In this document: positions 53,801-64,000 of the stretch, in pieces
How the letters are laid out: each line of letters starts with the position of its first letter
How positions within the stretch are numbered: the stretch's first letter is position 1
Source: Norana najaformis
Taxonomy: Eukaryota; Annelida; Clitellata; Crassiclitellata; Hormogastridae
Reading direction: 5' to 3'
NCBI GenBank assembly: GCA_964023275.1
Contig: OZ029915.1
Location: 975,131-1,039,130, forward strand
DNA length: 64,000 nt
Notes under the pieces: generated by a model
Seen by the model: the letters and a program-made list of their open reading frames with translations, nothing else
Told to the model about the DNA's origin: nothing
The model's database searches: none
Program-made: the position numbers and the translations under genes

Positions 53801-56800
53801 TTAAATGTACCTCCTACCGATTTCCAAGCTGTGTTTGTTGGTAAAAAAGGTGTTTTGTTATCAGTTGCAGTGGGCTAACAATTCAGGGGCAGTTTTTGTT
53901 TGAAATTTGTTGTTTAAAAGTACAAATAAAAATACTTGTCTTGTTTAGGCGAGTGATTTTGAATAGAGTTATAGTTTATGACGTAAGCTGAAAATTTATT
54001 GCTTGCTGTAGTTGGTATGAGGTACATTTGATTTTTGAAAGAATATGTAAAATTAATAGCTGAATTAGTATGTTAGTGTTTGCATAGGAAGTGCCTGGTG
54101 ATAACCTGTATGTCTCTGTAACACGTATGGAAACTCTGTTTACAAAAACCACATACAGTGGTAGTAATGTGATGTAAACGGTGTTTGAACTGTTTCGTGG
54201 CATAAATTTAAATTGTTTTAATGCACTTGGAGGAGAATAATGCCTGGCAACAGCGGACACTAGCTGCACGGTTAAGGAGCATAGTCACTGTTATCTAAAA
54301 AAAATAACATTTAATGCGGCCTGGATTTTTAATTAGTGTGTCTGAAAAACCCAAAATCCATTGCTGATGTCCGCTGTTTGTGAACATTACTGCTTTGAGC
54401 GTAGAGTAACTGAGTAGGAATTGCGCTTTGGAGTTGGTTGGCGACTGAACGTTTTAATTCGACTTTTCGTCTTTTTCTCCTTCAGACGTCCAGTGCAATA
54501 ATAGACGTGCTTCAGTCACTGTGTACACACACTGTCAAATCCTAATGTATTGTTGAGTCGAAAATAGGTTTGTATAGGACGAGTGGTAAGGCAGTTACGG
54601 TGTGTCTGTCTGGACAAAACGTAGGTGGCCCTCAAAATTTTACAAGGCTTATCCGAAGATCCACAGAGTATTTTTGCATTTATGATGTGCCTTGGTTGAT
54701 AGTAAAATTCGCTAAGCACATGTTGAGTAGAATTGACCATCAGCTGATGTCTTGGGCTTTATGATAATGGTGCTATAAAAGTCATTAAACTAGATTAATG
54801 CAAAGTCTATACTCTTGTCTGTCAGCACTGAATTAAGACATACCCTGGTTTTTGGGTCTTAGTATTTACCGTAAAATACGACCTTTTATGACTCCCACTT
54901 TTAAAAGTGATAGTACATCTTCCCAGTGTAGTTGGTCATTGCTGAGTGCTGTTTCTGTGTATATTCTACTGTTTGATTTTCCTGTCCGTTTGGTAATTTT
55001 GTGTAATTTTTGAATTAAGCCAATTGGTTTAATCCCAAGAGGACAATAAGTATCGTAAGGCATATTTTAGACAAATCCTCATTCATTCTGGTTACTTTTT
55101 TACTATTTACTTTTTGGTAAGGCAGGGCTACTGCCAATAGCAATCCCGTTGTCTAAAGTTGTGAGTTGAATGACAGATTTAGTCATAAAAATAATTCTAA
55201 GATGAAATCAATGCTGAGAAAAATCAAACTGGTATTATCTGCTTCCCAATGATGCTGACAGTTTAGGTAAAAACTCGACTTCCACAAAATGTTGCTGGTA
55301 ATTTGTCAAAAAAATGAGAAGGCGTTTAGTTAGAACTCATGAAAGCAGAAACTTTTGTTCTAAGTCATTCATCATGTGTATAATTCTTGTGTTACCAAGT
55401 GTTTGGTTTGGTCAGAGTAGTAAAATAAAGAATATAAAACCACAAAATTCAAAGAAATTTCATTTTCACATCTGAACCATTTAATATTCAAATTTGTTTT
55501 CATTTGGTTTAAATTCAGCATCATCATCTAGCGCCACCGTAGTTTTATCTGTCGAAAAGTTTCAATTTATTAAGTCATCTTTAAGTTTTCAAACATGGCA
55601 CCGGTTGCGTGTTGAAATGGTAAGCTCATGGTAACCGGTTGCCATGGTAATATTCGGGTAAGTCAGAGTCGACTGCCCTTCATGTGGCGAAGCCTTTGGC
55701 CAGCGACCTTTGACCCCTCGACCACGGAAAGCACCCTTCTTCGTTCGGCCTCGGCTTGTGCTTACTTGCAAACGCAGTAAGTTGGCATTTACTCAACTTA
55801 CGTAGACGACTAGACTAGGCTAAATCGGGGTAGGGTTCGGGCAAGTCTACCCATCTAGTTGGTGGAGCCATCTGAAATGATGTATTGGCGTGTTGGCTTC
55901 TAAGAATTGCATTTACTATACGGATTTCAATCTTTAGCAGACGTTATTTGTGATGTTGCATTTGCTTGTATATGGACGATTTGCCTAAGATATGACCTGC
56001 TTGCTTGAAATTGGCTGGCTAAGGTCATTCAGATCCTTTTTTAAGAACAGTTTTCTGCGTTGTACGAGGCTTTTGTTGGACTGGAGAGCCTTGTGATCAG
56101 ACCAGGTGAGTTAGGCAAGGTTAGAGACTTCAGGCAAATACGGAGATGTTGTTTTCTTTATTTTAGCGGCTTATAAACATGCAGATGGCAAGAAGATCGA
56201 TGGTCGACGCATTCTTGTTGATGTTGAACGTGGCAGGACAGTGAAAGGATGGAGACCAAGAAGACTTGGTGAGTACTAATCTTCAGTCTTCTTGTGCTAT
56301 ACACCACTGTGATGTAAGCATATACGTTTTTGCTGCTTGGTTTAAATCTGATGATTTCTTTGGTACCGTTTATCGTAAATCAGATGCATCAGAAAATGTT
56401 TTCTTGAGGGGAAACTACGGCCACAAAGTACTGATCGGCCAAAATCCAATGGTCAGGGAAACCAGAAGTCAGGCTACGGTGGATAAGCAAGTTGAAACAA
56501 ATGAGTTGTTAGTTTAGACCTTTCAACTTGGGGCATCATCACAGTTTGCCTGAAGAAAGTGCATTGTTTATTTCAGGTGGGGGCTTGGGAAACACCCGCA
56601 AAGGTGGAGCCGATGTGAACACGAAATATTCTGGCAGAGATGACTTTGTTGGAAGAGACAGGTAATGACTTATTAATTAATTAATTCACTGTGGTCAGGT
56701 CTTTTCTTACACTTTGAAAGTTGTGCATCGTTTGGGTTCAGTGCACATTCACTTTAGAGCAATTCTTACGCAATCTTGCATATTAGTTTCTCTTGAGGGA

Positions 56801-58161
56801 ACTTTTCGTGAACATGGTCATGTGTTGTTCTTTCCAGCCATGATTCCATGAGTGCTTTAAAGTCAGCTTGCTCAATAGTAGTTCCGAATTGTCAGCTTGT
56901 TAATTTCCAAAAGTGTTGCTGTGTGGTTCGGAATAACTTTGTGAATCTGAAGCTTAAAAATTCTAAGCTTGCTATGCTCTTCAGAGAAATGCATCACAGA
57001 GAAATCTGTGATTCCTCCTGTCATCATGATTCTGTCTGTCCTTGCTGGCTGATTGACAGTACACATGGATCGTGTAAAGTGAACTGCTTTCACCAAAATT
57101 AAATGTGTGACTGTGATGAAGGGCTGTTCCTGATGACCGCAAGTCACTTGAAGTCCATTCAATGCGTGACGAACGTCCTCCTCGAAGTCCCGATCGTTTC
57201 CGACGATCGACTAGAAGTCGTGAGCGAAGTCGAGAAAGAAGGCGCCCCAGGAGTCGGAGCCGCGATCGCAGGCGTCGGAGCCGCGAGCGTCGCCGTTCTC
57301 CGGAGCGGGAGATCAAGAAGGAACCAGTTGACGAGAACGAGGTTCCTCCACCCGAAGCTGGTGAGTGGGATGAACCAAAGTCACGTCGAGGTATGAAATT
57401 TTTATAGCGTTGGTCTTTCATTGTGAATCCCAGTAAGTTGTGTGAATATTTGTGACATCTAGTTTTCTGTGTTGTGGAATGATGTCCAATGAAATAGTTG
57501 TTGGGATTGCTGAGTAAAATAACATACCACTATTACCACTAGCGTAAAATTCTCAGTACTTTAACATTGTGGAGCATGGTAGCCAATTGGTTAGAGTGTT
57601 CAGCTTGTAACGCAGATAGTATGGGTTCAAGCCTTCTCCCCTTAAACGGTTACTATGAGGGACCTTCAGCGTTTCCTTCACTCACAATTGCTTTGCACCT
57701 CAGATTCAGTTTTAAATAACCTTGCATGCATAATAAATGGAAAATAATAATAACAATACTGCACTTGTAGATTTTTCTTGAAAGAATTGAATGCTATTAT
57801 TGGCGAAGGTAGTAAAGTCATCATGAATCATGTTTTTGTAGATGAAGGATCAAGGAAACGTCGTCGCAGTCGATCACGTGATCGCCGTCGCAGCCGATCA
57901 CGTGAACGCAAGCGTGGTCGTCGTTCGCGCAGCCGGGAGCGTCGTGGTAGCAAGCCTCGCGACCGTAATCGAGGAGAGAAAGATGCTGGAGAGGCACAGG
58001 GTGCGCAGGAGTCTAACGGCGGCTCGGGCGTTTTCATAAAACAAGAGGTAGACGATAAGGAGTACGAGGGTGCATACGATGCATCAGGCGATCAGTTCCA
58101 GAATTACGATAGCTCTTCGTTTCAGGGCGGCACGGAATATCCAAATTACGAGGATGCATGA
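50871..58161 (+). CDS. SNRNP70: U1 small nuclear ribonucleoprotein 70 kDa
   Basis: Ten exons join in phase to 415 aa: 50871-51014, 51779-51841, 52175-52229, 52513-52577, 52777-52839, 53552-53633, 56167-56268, 56577-56661, 57122-57390 and 57842-58161. U1-70K binds stem-loop I of U1 snRNA and helps define 5' splice sites. The N-terminus [20 protein letters not shown] is near-invariant in the family. The RRM (about 100-185) has RNP2 LFVARI and RNP1 RGYAFIEF. It is followed by [20 protein letters not shown] and [20 protein letters not shown], also highly conserved. The C-terminus has two Arg-Ser/Arg-Glu blocks and an acidic tail ending in YEDA. Length is close to the human protein (437 aa). The acceptor of exon 9 (GATGAAG at 57121) has a poor pyrimidine tract and is the least certain boundary. 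Intron 6 is by far the longest (2.5 kb). Confidence 0.97.
52315..52465. repeat. TATA-rich microsatellites in U1-70K intron 3
   Basis: Two ATATATAT/GTATATAT tracts flank 40 bp of ordinary sequence and end about 50 bp before the exon 4 acceptor. Confidence 0.8.
52840..52945 (+). repeat. (ATT)n microsatellite directly after the exon 5 donor
   Basis: The donor GTATTATTATT is itself the first unit of about 100 bp of ATT/ACT/GTT triplets in U1-70K intron 5. Confidence 0.8.
55519..55657 (+). other. SNRNP70: Possible cassette exon in U1-70K intron 6
   Basis: A good acceptor (GGTTTAAATTCAG) is followed by an open stretch in the phase left by exon 6. Two donors follow: ATG/GTAAGC at 55620 and CGG/GTAAGT at 55658. 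Ending at 55619 it would shift the frame of exon 7; ending at 55657 it would include an in-frame TAA. Either way inclusion would truncate the protein. No family similarity is seen. This is a hypothesis only. Confidence 0.3.
56440..56522 (+). repeat. Family D fragment
   Basis: AAATCCAATGGTCAGGGAAA, CCAGAAGTCAGGCTACGGTG and GTTGAAACAAATGAGTTGTT, in U1-70K intron 7. Confidence 0.7.
57570..57755 (+). repeat. Family C SINE copy in U1-70K intron 9
   Basis: A box ATGGTAGCCAATTGGTTAGA, B box GGGTTCAAGCC, body GGTTACTATGAGGGACCTTC, tail AATGGAAAATAATAATAAC. It ends about 85 bp before the exon 10 acceptor. Confidence 0.8.
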
Positions 58162-58286
58162 GCACGCAGCTGCTGATTGTTTAGCAAGAACGGTACAGAC
58201 TGCATTAAGATGTTTTTGATTTTTTGGTAGTGTTTTTGTGAAACTTTGGGGCAAGCAAATTATTCAGATGGCAGACTGATATAATT

Positions 58287-58292
58287 AATAAA
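58287..58292 (+). promoter_or_regulatory. Candidate poly(A) signal of U1-70K
   Basis: AATAAA lies 126 bp after the stop codon, followed within 40 bp by T-rich sequence, a suitable layout for 3' end formation. Confidence 0.6.
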
Positions 58293-58484
58293 TTACAGTG
58301 ACTAATTTTAGACTTTCTGTTCGCTTTTTCTGGGAAAGTCCCAAGGATTTTTCTTGTTGGTTGGTTGTTTCTAGCTTTTGTGCCATCGTGTTTGAACAGA
58401 GGAAAAGAGGATGCTTGATGGATTCTTTGATGGTCTTGGAAATTCTATTGTCTTAGTTTCAATTTTTCTTTCAAAATAAGGTAA

Positions 58485-58640
58485 ATTGTAAGCTTGAGAT
58501 TTCTACAGCGCCCAACAAAAGCCAGTTTGCGGGAACCAGTTTATTCACAAGTGCTCAATAAAAACAAAATCGATAGACAGGAAGGGTCAGGATCCGAGGC
58601 AGACAGGTAGACAGACGGCTACAGTAGATGGTGTTTCGGT
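58485..58640 (+). repeat. Family B copy
   Basis: GTAAGCTTGAGATTTCTACA, GCGGGAACCAGTTTATTCAC and AAAACAAAATCGATAGACAG, then a CAGACGGCTACAGTAGATGG end. Confidence 0.8.
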
Positions 58641-58947
58641 CTGTAACTACTCCGTTTGCGTTAGTTGCAGGGCCGGTTTAACCACTAGGGCGGCACATTT
58701 CTGGGGAGCGGCAGAAAAGCTATATAAAGAAATTTTTTAACATTACCGCCGTTTTGCCTTCATTTATTAATAAATGAATTATACGAAAATAAGAAACGGC
58801 TGCATTCCTGTGTGAAGGTTATATTAACTTAGTTAATTTAATATTAATTAGTTATCGCTCTTACCGCTGGTAAGTGCGACAGGTTCGCCTAGGGCGCCAA
58901 ATACTCTGGCGCCGGCCATAGTTAATTATAAGTAATAATAATAATAA

Positions 58948-59015
58948 ATTAGAAACTTCTAGAGCGCCGGTGTCTAATGCACAAGGCATCAACCGATGGT
59001 GCATCAAATTTAAGC
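58948..59015 (+). repeat. Family D fragment
   Basis: AGAAACTTCTAGAGCGCCGG, then CACAAGGCATCAACCGATGG. Confidence 0.6.
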
Positions 59016-59689
59016 CGCATTGAGGTCTATATACAGAAGATCGGCCCACTAAGAATATAATATGGCAGAAAAGTAAACAAAGCCAATAAGTACATATGTA
59101 GTACATATTCATATATATCTTTCTGTCAGTAAGTGTAGGTGGCTAAGCAAAGATAGGAAGAGACAGCAATACTTGGAGAGGTACAATTGGGAATTACGAT
59201 TGGCATTGTTTACAAACATCTTAAAGTGAAGATTACTTAGATCTTGTCACTGATGCATGATTCTGAGAATATGTTCTTTATATATAAACGCTACGGCGTG
59301 TTATATAGGCTACCAAATTTACAATTTACACGCGGATGTCCGCATTGGGAATAACCCCTCCTCCGCCCTCTGCGGAAGTCGTTTATGGACGGCCCCTATA
59401 AACCGACTCAGGAGACCAGTTGAAAACTGATATTGAAACCAAATTCACTGTTTGTGTAATTCATTCATTTGATTCGCCGGCTGGATTTATTTAACCTCAT
59501 AGGCCCAACAAACTGACATTACGTATAGCTGCACCCTTAACTATAACGATAATTAATATACCAAGCAACTTATAAAACTTGGAAACTCTGCAAAATGCGG
59601 AAGTGCGGAACACAATAGATTACACTTTCAGCAACGTCTCTAACTCGTCTCAGAGGCCAAACGCCTCGGTCTTATCTCAGATTCGTAAT

Positions 59690-59985
59690 CATAAACTCGG
59701 GATTCTACAGCACTCAACGAAAACTAATTCGCGGGAACGGCCTATTCGCTCAGTCAAAACAAAATCGATAGTCTACAAGGGTTCGGTTTTGAGTCCAGAT
59801 TCAAGATTCATGCAGGCAGACAGACGGCTACGGTGGGTGGTGTTTGAATTTGGATTCGCAGGAAAGCTAGGTGGTATAAGAGGAATCAGGATAGGGTCTG
59901 TGGAAGAGGAATGTTTTCAGTTTTGAGTGAAAGACCTGTGCAGAGATTTCAAGAGGTGCAATGATGGATCAGATCGTAATTTTGA
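59690..59985 (+). repeat. Family B copy, long
   Basis: ATAAACTCGGGATTCTACAG, CAAAACAAAATCGATAGTCT, GACGGCTACGGTGGGTGGTG and GTTTTCAGTTTTGAGTGAAA. It extends as far 3' as the copy at 15050. Confidence 0.8.
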
Positions 59986-60406
59986 TGGGGATAAAAAATA
60001 TCAGGCAGCAATGGAGAGGGCTTGACATATGAGCTCGCTTGCTTAGGCTAACAAAATGAAGTCGTCAACACTTATACCATGGCTGCCTTTCAGATTTCGT
60101 GTAAGAGACGGCCCTGTTTCTCTTTTTCTGTTGTAAGCTGATATTTGTTCTGGATCAGCCCTTGAGTAGGCGTGGCTAGCGTGTCTCGGTTAGGTTACAT
60201 TGGGGTCAAAGGTTGTGGCCTCGTCAGGTAGAACCATTGGATCTAGCGGTTTGGTGCTGTTTAAAGTGGGGCAGTTTTGATGTTTGAGTGTGTTTTATTA
60301 GCAAAATAGTTATACGTATAAGAAAACTTTTACAAAAATAAAATCACAGTCGGATTTATTACACAAGGTTTGACGGCTGGTTTGCTGTCGCGATCGAGTT
60401 TTTGAA

Positions 60407-62287
60407 ATGTTTGCGGAGTCGTTTTGGGTAAGTTTGAAGTAATATTGTTTTGATGACGTTTTTCTACTCGCTAAAACTTACTTTTATTCTTCACGAAAGA
60501 CAACATGTTTAGTATGTGTTTGAAGCGATTAAAAATTAATCAATGTTTGACTTTAATTTGTTGTATTTCAAAATCTGTTTTAATGGCGAAATGTGATTCG
60601 TGACGAATGATTCAAACATGATGTATTACGTATGCGTCTTCTGTTACTAGAAAGAGGAGGAATGTATGCAACGTTCAGTTAAGTAAAGTAAATCGCCTCA
60701 AATTCCCACTAAATACAGCAGTCCATGTGAGTTTAAAAAAAATTAATTCAGAAAATATTGTAACAATGCAGAAGTGGGGCCAATTGAAAGTTGGTACTTG
60801 CCACTAGCTGTTATATGTTCAAGTTTTGACTGCATAGTGAAATGGTGCATGGTAAAGACTTACCCCTAAAATAGGAGTAATTTCTTATCACTGTTGCAAG
60901 GGTGTTGTGGTTCGATCTAGATGGATGGATAAAAAGCTGCCAAACAATTTTATGTATAGCTCGGCGACACCGCTTTTACCCCACTTATATTTACCCCATC
61001 CTTATTGTAGACCATATCATTCATGTATTCTCAGCTTAGTCCTATTCTCAGTTGTTCATATTTTAGCAAAATTAGTCTTAAATATAATTTTTTCATGCTC
61101 TTGAAACTTTTCTGTTGCAAAGAAATAACTGATTGATCATGTTCTTTGCTGGTTAATTGCCTGGCAAGTTGAGTAATGAATTGATTGGATCTTCTTAGCT
61201 CTCCCATTATAATTGTAATTAGACATTTATATAGCGCCAATACAAGAGAAACTAATCAGAGGCACTCTCTATACTAGCCAAAATTATGTTAAATGTCAAA
61301 TGTGTCTAATACGGCCACTTTATGTTTTACTGCTTAACTTGCGGAAAGTAAAAGTAAAGCTTCTATTTCCCTTTTGGAATGTAGGGGAGGCGCTCATTTC
61401 CTGCTCTTCAGCCCTTGAGATGGCAATAGACAAATCCCAAGTTCCTGGATGCGGAACCAGCGCATTGCAGGACTTGCCTGTTACTTCCTAGGTTACATCA
61501 TTTCAAAATTATACTATTTGGTGACAGAGACAAGTATGCTTAAACAACTTAACCATGGTTGTTACACAGAATCTACTCATCAGGCACAAACCCACAACTT
61601 TTCAAGTACTAACCCACCACATAATCAATAAGTCTTTGTATCGTCTTATCTTCAACAGTTCTTGAGCCGAGGACTGGCTGCACCACGGACAATGTTGTGC
61701 CGTCTGCTTCTGTCCATCATCTCCTGTAATAACTGGTCGAACGATAATTCAGTCCACGACTTGATGTTGTCTATCCATGTCATCGTGAGTCTTCCCTGAG
61801 CTGACATGAATTGATGACATCAAGGACCAGTTATTACAGTAAACAAGTCATTAAGTCAAATTAAGTTAATGACTTATTAATTTGGTGATATTGATGATTT
61901 TGAGGAGGAGGAGGAGGAGGAGGAGGAAGACGAAGAGGAAGTGGAGGATTTTGGTAGTGGTGGTGATGATGATTATGATTATTCTAGTGGTCGCAAATAT
62001 GATGTTGATTATAGTAGTAACGGTGACAATGATGAAGCTGATTAGTATAATAGTGATGCTAGTATGATGAGTCTGAGGTTGATGATGATAATGAGGAAGG
62101 ATTCTTCCCTTTCTTGTCATCATTTGATGTTTTTTTCTGGCACAACAGAAGTTTTTGGAACAGACCAGATTAGATTATCTAATAATTTCGTTGTTCTTTA
62201 GGGAGTCGAGGGATTTGAGGAGCTCAGGAAATGTCTGAAGCATGGCACAGATATGTCAAGGGATCTTGCTAGTCTGCTGCAAGAAAG
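60407..62287 (+). CDS. F-BAR domain protein, first two coding exons (partial)
   Basis: Exon 1 (60407-60427) encodes MFAESFW and ends at GTAAGT. Exon 2 (62202-62287), after acceptor TTGTTCTTTAG, continues GVEGFEELRKCLKHGTDMSR, then DLASLLQER, and ends in phase 2 at GTAAGC. The motif F-x-x-x-FWG-x-x-GF-x-x-L-x-x-x-x-K-x-G, then a helix ending LLQER, is the start of an F-BAR domain, the dimeric banana-shaped module that bends membranes and links them to actin. The pattern fits NOSTRIN-, PSTPIP- or GAS7-like proteins; NOSTRIN is my first guess but 36 residues cannot decide. The rest of the gene lies to the right of the window. Exon 2 ends 2 bp before a 1.6 kb minisatellite. Confidence 0.72.
61340..61622 (+). 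repeat. Family E copy in F-BAR intron 1
   Basis: GGAAAGTAAAAGTAAAGCTT, GGAATGTAGGGGAGGCGCTC, CTTCAGCCCTTGAGATGGCA and GGTGACAGAGACAAGTATGC, with CATCAGGCACAAACCCACAA at the 3' end. Confidence 0.75.
61640..61805 (+). repeat. Family F copy
   Basis: ATCTTCAACAGTTCTTGAGC, GGCTGCACCACGGACAATGT, TGCCGTCTGCTTCTGTCCAT and TAATAACTGGTCGAACGATA; pairs with 34712-34930. Confidence 0.7.
61897..62060 (+). repeat. GAG/GAT triplet-rich tract
   Basis: (GGA)n at 61901-61930 grades into GATGATGATTATGAT-type triplets. The acidic or basic frames over it are simple-sequence artefacts. Confidence 0.8.
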
Positions 62288-62289
62288 GT

Positions 62290-63930
62290 AAGCCACTGAG
62301 CCACGTATTCAGCTGGGTTCTGGCTGTAGCCACTGAGCCACATATTCAGCTGGGTTCTGGCTGTAGCTACTGAGCCATGTATTGAGCTGGGTTCTGGCTG
62401 TAGCCACTGAGCCACATATTCAGCTGGGTTCTGGCTGTAGCCACTGAGCCACATATTCAGCTGGGTTCTGGCTGTAGCCACTGAGTCACGTATTGAGCTG
62501 GGTTCTGGCTGTAGCCACTGAGCCACATATTCAGCTGGGTTCTGGCTGTAGCCACTGAGCCACATATTCAGCTGGGTTCTGGCTGTAGCCACTGAGTCAC
62601 GTATTGAGCTGGGTTCTGGCTGTAGCCACTGAGTCACGTATTGAGCTGGGTTCTGGCTGTAGCCACTGAGTCACGTATTGAGCTGGGTTCTGGCTGTAGC
62701 CACTGAGCCACATATTCAGCTGGGTTCTGGCTGTAGCCACTGAGCCACATATTCAGCTGGGTTCTGGCTGTAGCCACTGAGTCACGTATTGAGCTGGGTT
62801 CTGGCTGTAGCCACTGAGCCACATATTCAGCTGGGTTCTGGCTGTAGCCACTGAGCCACATATTCAGCTGGGTTCTGGCTGTAGCCACTGAGTCACGTAT
62901 TGAGCTGGGTTCTGGCTGTAGCCACTGAGCCACATATTCAGCTGGGTTCTGGCTGTAGCCACTGAGCCACATATTCAGCTGGGTTCTGGCTGTAGCCACT
63001 GAGCCACATATTCAGCTGGGTTCTGGCTGTAGCCACTGAGTCACGTATTGAGCTGGGTTCTGGCTGTAGCCACTGAGTCACGTATTGAGCTGGGTTCTGG
63101 CTGTAGCCACTGAGCCACATATTCAGCTGGGTTCTGGCTGTAGCCACTGAGCCACATATTCAGCTGGGTTCTGGCTGTAGCCACTGAGCCACGTATTCAG
63201 CTGGGTTCTGGCTGTAGCCACTGAGTCACGTATTGAGCTGGGTTCTGGCTGTAGCCACTGAGTCACGTATTGAGCTGGGTTCTGGCTGTAGCCACTGAGC
63301 CACATATTCAGCTGGGTTCTGGCTGTAGCCACTGAGTCACGTATTGAGCTGGGTTCTGGCTGTAGCCACTGAGCCACGTATTCAGCTGGGTTCTGGCTGT
63401 AGCCACTGAGCCACGTATTCAGCTGGGTTCTGGCTGTAGCCACTGAGCCACGTATTCAGCTGGGTTCTGGCTGTAGCCACTGAGCCACGTATTCAGCTGG
63501 GTTCTGGCTGTAGCCACTGAGCCACGTATTCAGCTGGGTTCTGGCTGTAGCTACTGAGCCATGTATTGAGCTGGGTTCCGGCTGTAGCCACTGAGCCATG
63601 TATTGAGCTGGGTTCTGGCTGTAGCCACTGAGTCACGTATTCAGCTGGGTTCTAGCTGTAGCCACTGAGCCATGTATTGAGCTGGGTTCTGGCTGTAGCC
63701 ACTGAGTCACGTATTCAGCTGGGTTCTGGCTGTAGCCACTGAGCCACGTATTCAGCTGGGTTCTGGCTGTAGCCACTGAGCCACGTATTCAGCTGGGTTC
63801 TGGCTGTAGCCACTGAGTCACGTATTGAGCTGGGTTCTGGCTGTAGCCACTGAGCCACGTATTCAGCTGGGTTCTGGCTGTAGCTACTGAGCCATGTATT
63901 GAGCTGGGTTCCGGCTGTAGCCACTGAGCT
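62290..63930 (+). repeat. 37-bp minisatellite, about 44 copies
   Basis: The unit is AGCCACTGAGCCACATATTC, then AGCTGGGTTCTGGCTGT, with exact 37-bp spacing (first GCCACTGAG at 62292, second at 62329). Four variants differ mainly at CCACATATTCAG, TCACGTATTGAG, CCACGTATTCAG and CCATGTATTGAG. All three minus frames are free of stops over long runs because no stop occurs in any phase of the unit; the predicted 37-aa repeats are artefacts. The array fills the start of an F-BAR intron. Confidence 0.95.
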
Positions 63931-63944
63931 CCTCTAAGTTTGCA

Positions 63945-64000
63945 GGAACAACTTGTTCCAGGTCGTTACAAAGAATTCGCTCAGCAGGCACAAACCCATA
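63945..64000 (+). repeat. Family E 3' end, cut by window edge
   Basis: GTCGTTACAAAGAATTCGCT and CAGCAGGCACAAACCCA match the 3' part of the copy at 61340-61622. Confidence 0.5.

Larger units (their letters stand above)
58162..60406. other. Interval between U1-70K and the F-BAR gene
   Basis: It holds the U1-70K 3' UTR, family B copies at 58485-58640 and 59690-59985, and a family D fragment at 58948-59015. It also has two short GC-rich stretches near 58680 and 58880 and the F-BAR gene's 5' region. No exon is recognised. Confidence 0.6.

Noticed and set aside
55589..55771. Minus-strand Arg/Gly-rich frame in U1-70K intron 6
   Set aside because: Short, antisense, without start or splice context.
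62269..63924. Long minus-strand open frames with 37-aa repeats (SGYSQNPAEYVAQWL type)
   Set aside because: They arise from a 37-bp minisatellite that has no stop in any phase. No splice sites, start context or related protein supports a gene, and the array lies in an F-BAR intron.
62290..63930. CRISPR-like array
   Set aside because: Units are directly adjacent with no unique spacers, and the context is an animal intron. It is a minisatellite.

Overview
This window is nuclear DNA from an invertebrate animal. It carries intron-containing genes with GT-AG splice sites, large gene-poor tracts, many short interspersed repeats, ends of non-LTR retrotransposons, and abundant microsatellites and minisatellites. 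The genes are animal genes (Bicaudal-D, RSBN1, NBR1, U1-70K, a LEM protein, an F-BAR protein). I cannot fix the phylum from the sequence alone. There is no operon structure and nothing bacterial or viral.

Layout from left to right. (1) 0.9-2.6 kb, minus: the start of a LEM-domain nuclear-envelope-type gene, whose 3' part is unresolved or outside the window. (2) 2.6-13.1 kb: no gene seen; interspersed repeats, tandem arrays and a tRNA-like sequence. (3) 13.1-16.7 kb, minus: a two-exon Bicaudal-D dynein adaptor. (4) 18.0-26.7 kb, plus: a five-exon RSBN1/Rosbin gene, divergent from BicD. (5) 26.7-33.2 kb: no gene seen, between two convergent genes. (6) 33.2-48.2 kb, minus: a 19-exon NBR1 selective-autophagy receptor. 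(7) 48.2-50.9 kb: a divergent intergenic region full of inverted repeats. (8) 50.9-58.2 kb, plus: a ten-exon U1 snRNP 70K gene. (9) 60.4 kb onward, plus: the first two coding exons of an F-BAR protein, followed by a 1.6 kb array of a 37-bp minisatellite in its intron.

All exon joins were made by hand. Splice dinucleotides and codon phase agree across all four complete genes, giving conceptual proteins of 691 aa (BicD), 1584 aa (RSBN1), 1015 aa (NBR1) and 415 aa (U1-70K). The genes belong to unrelated processes: nuclear envelope, dynein transport, chromatin, autophagy, splicing and membrane bending. Nothing suggests they act as one pathway.

The most striking observation is in NBR1. Between its PB1 and ZZ domains, two in-frame exons encode a ricin-B-type beta-trefoil (lectin fold) that vertebrate NBR1 lacks. 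This suggests an autophagy receptor with a built-in glycan- or ligand-binding module. Other notable points are a GC-AG intron and a NAGNAG acceptor in RSBN1, a 36-bp coding repeat in RSBN1, a Trp-Pro-Pro repeat before the NBR1 UBA domain, a possible poison exon in U1-70K, a short repeat that ends exactly at the BicD stop codon, and two head-to-head repeat pairs able to form long hairpins. At least eight dispersed repeat families (called A to H here) can be defined from copies inside this one window.
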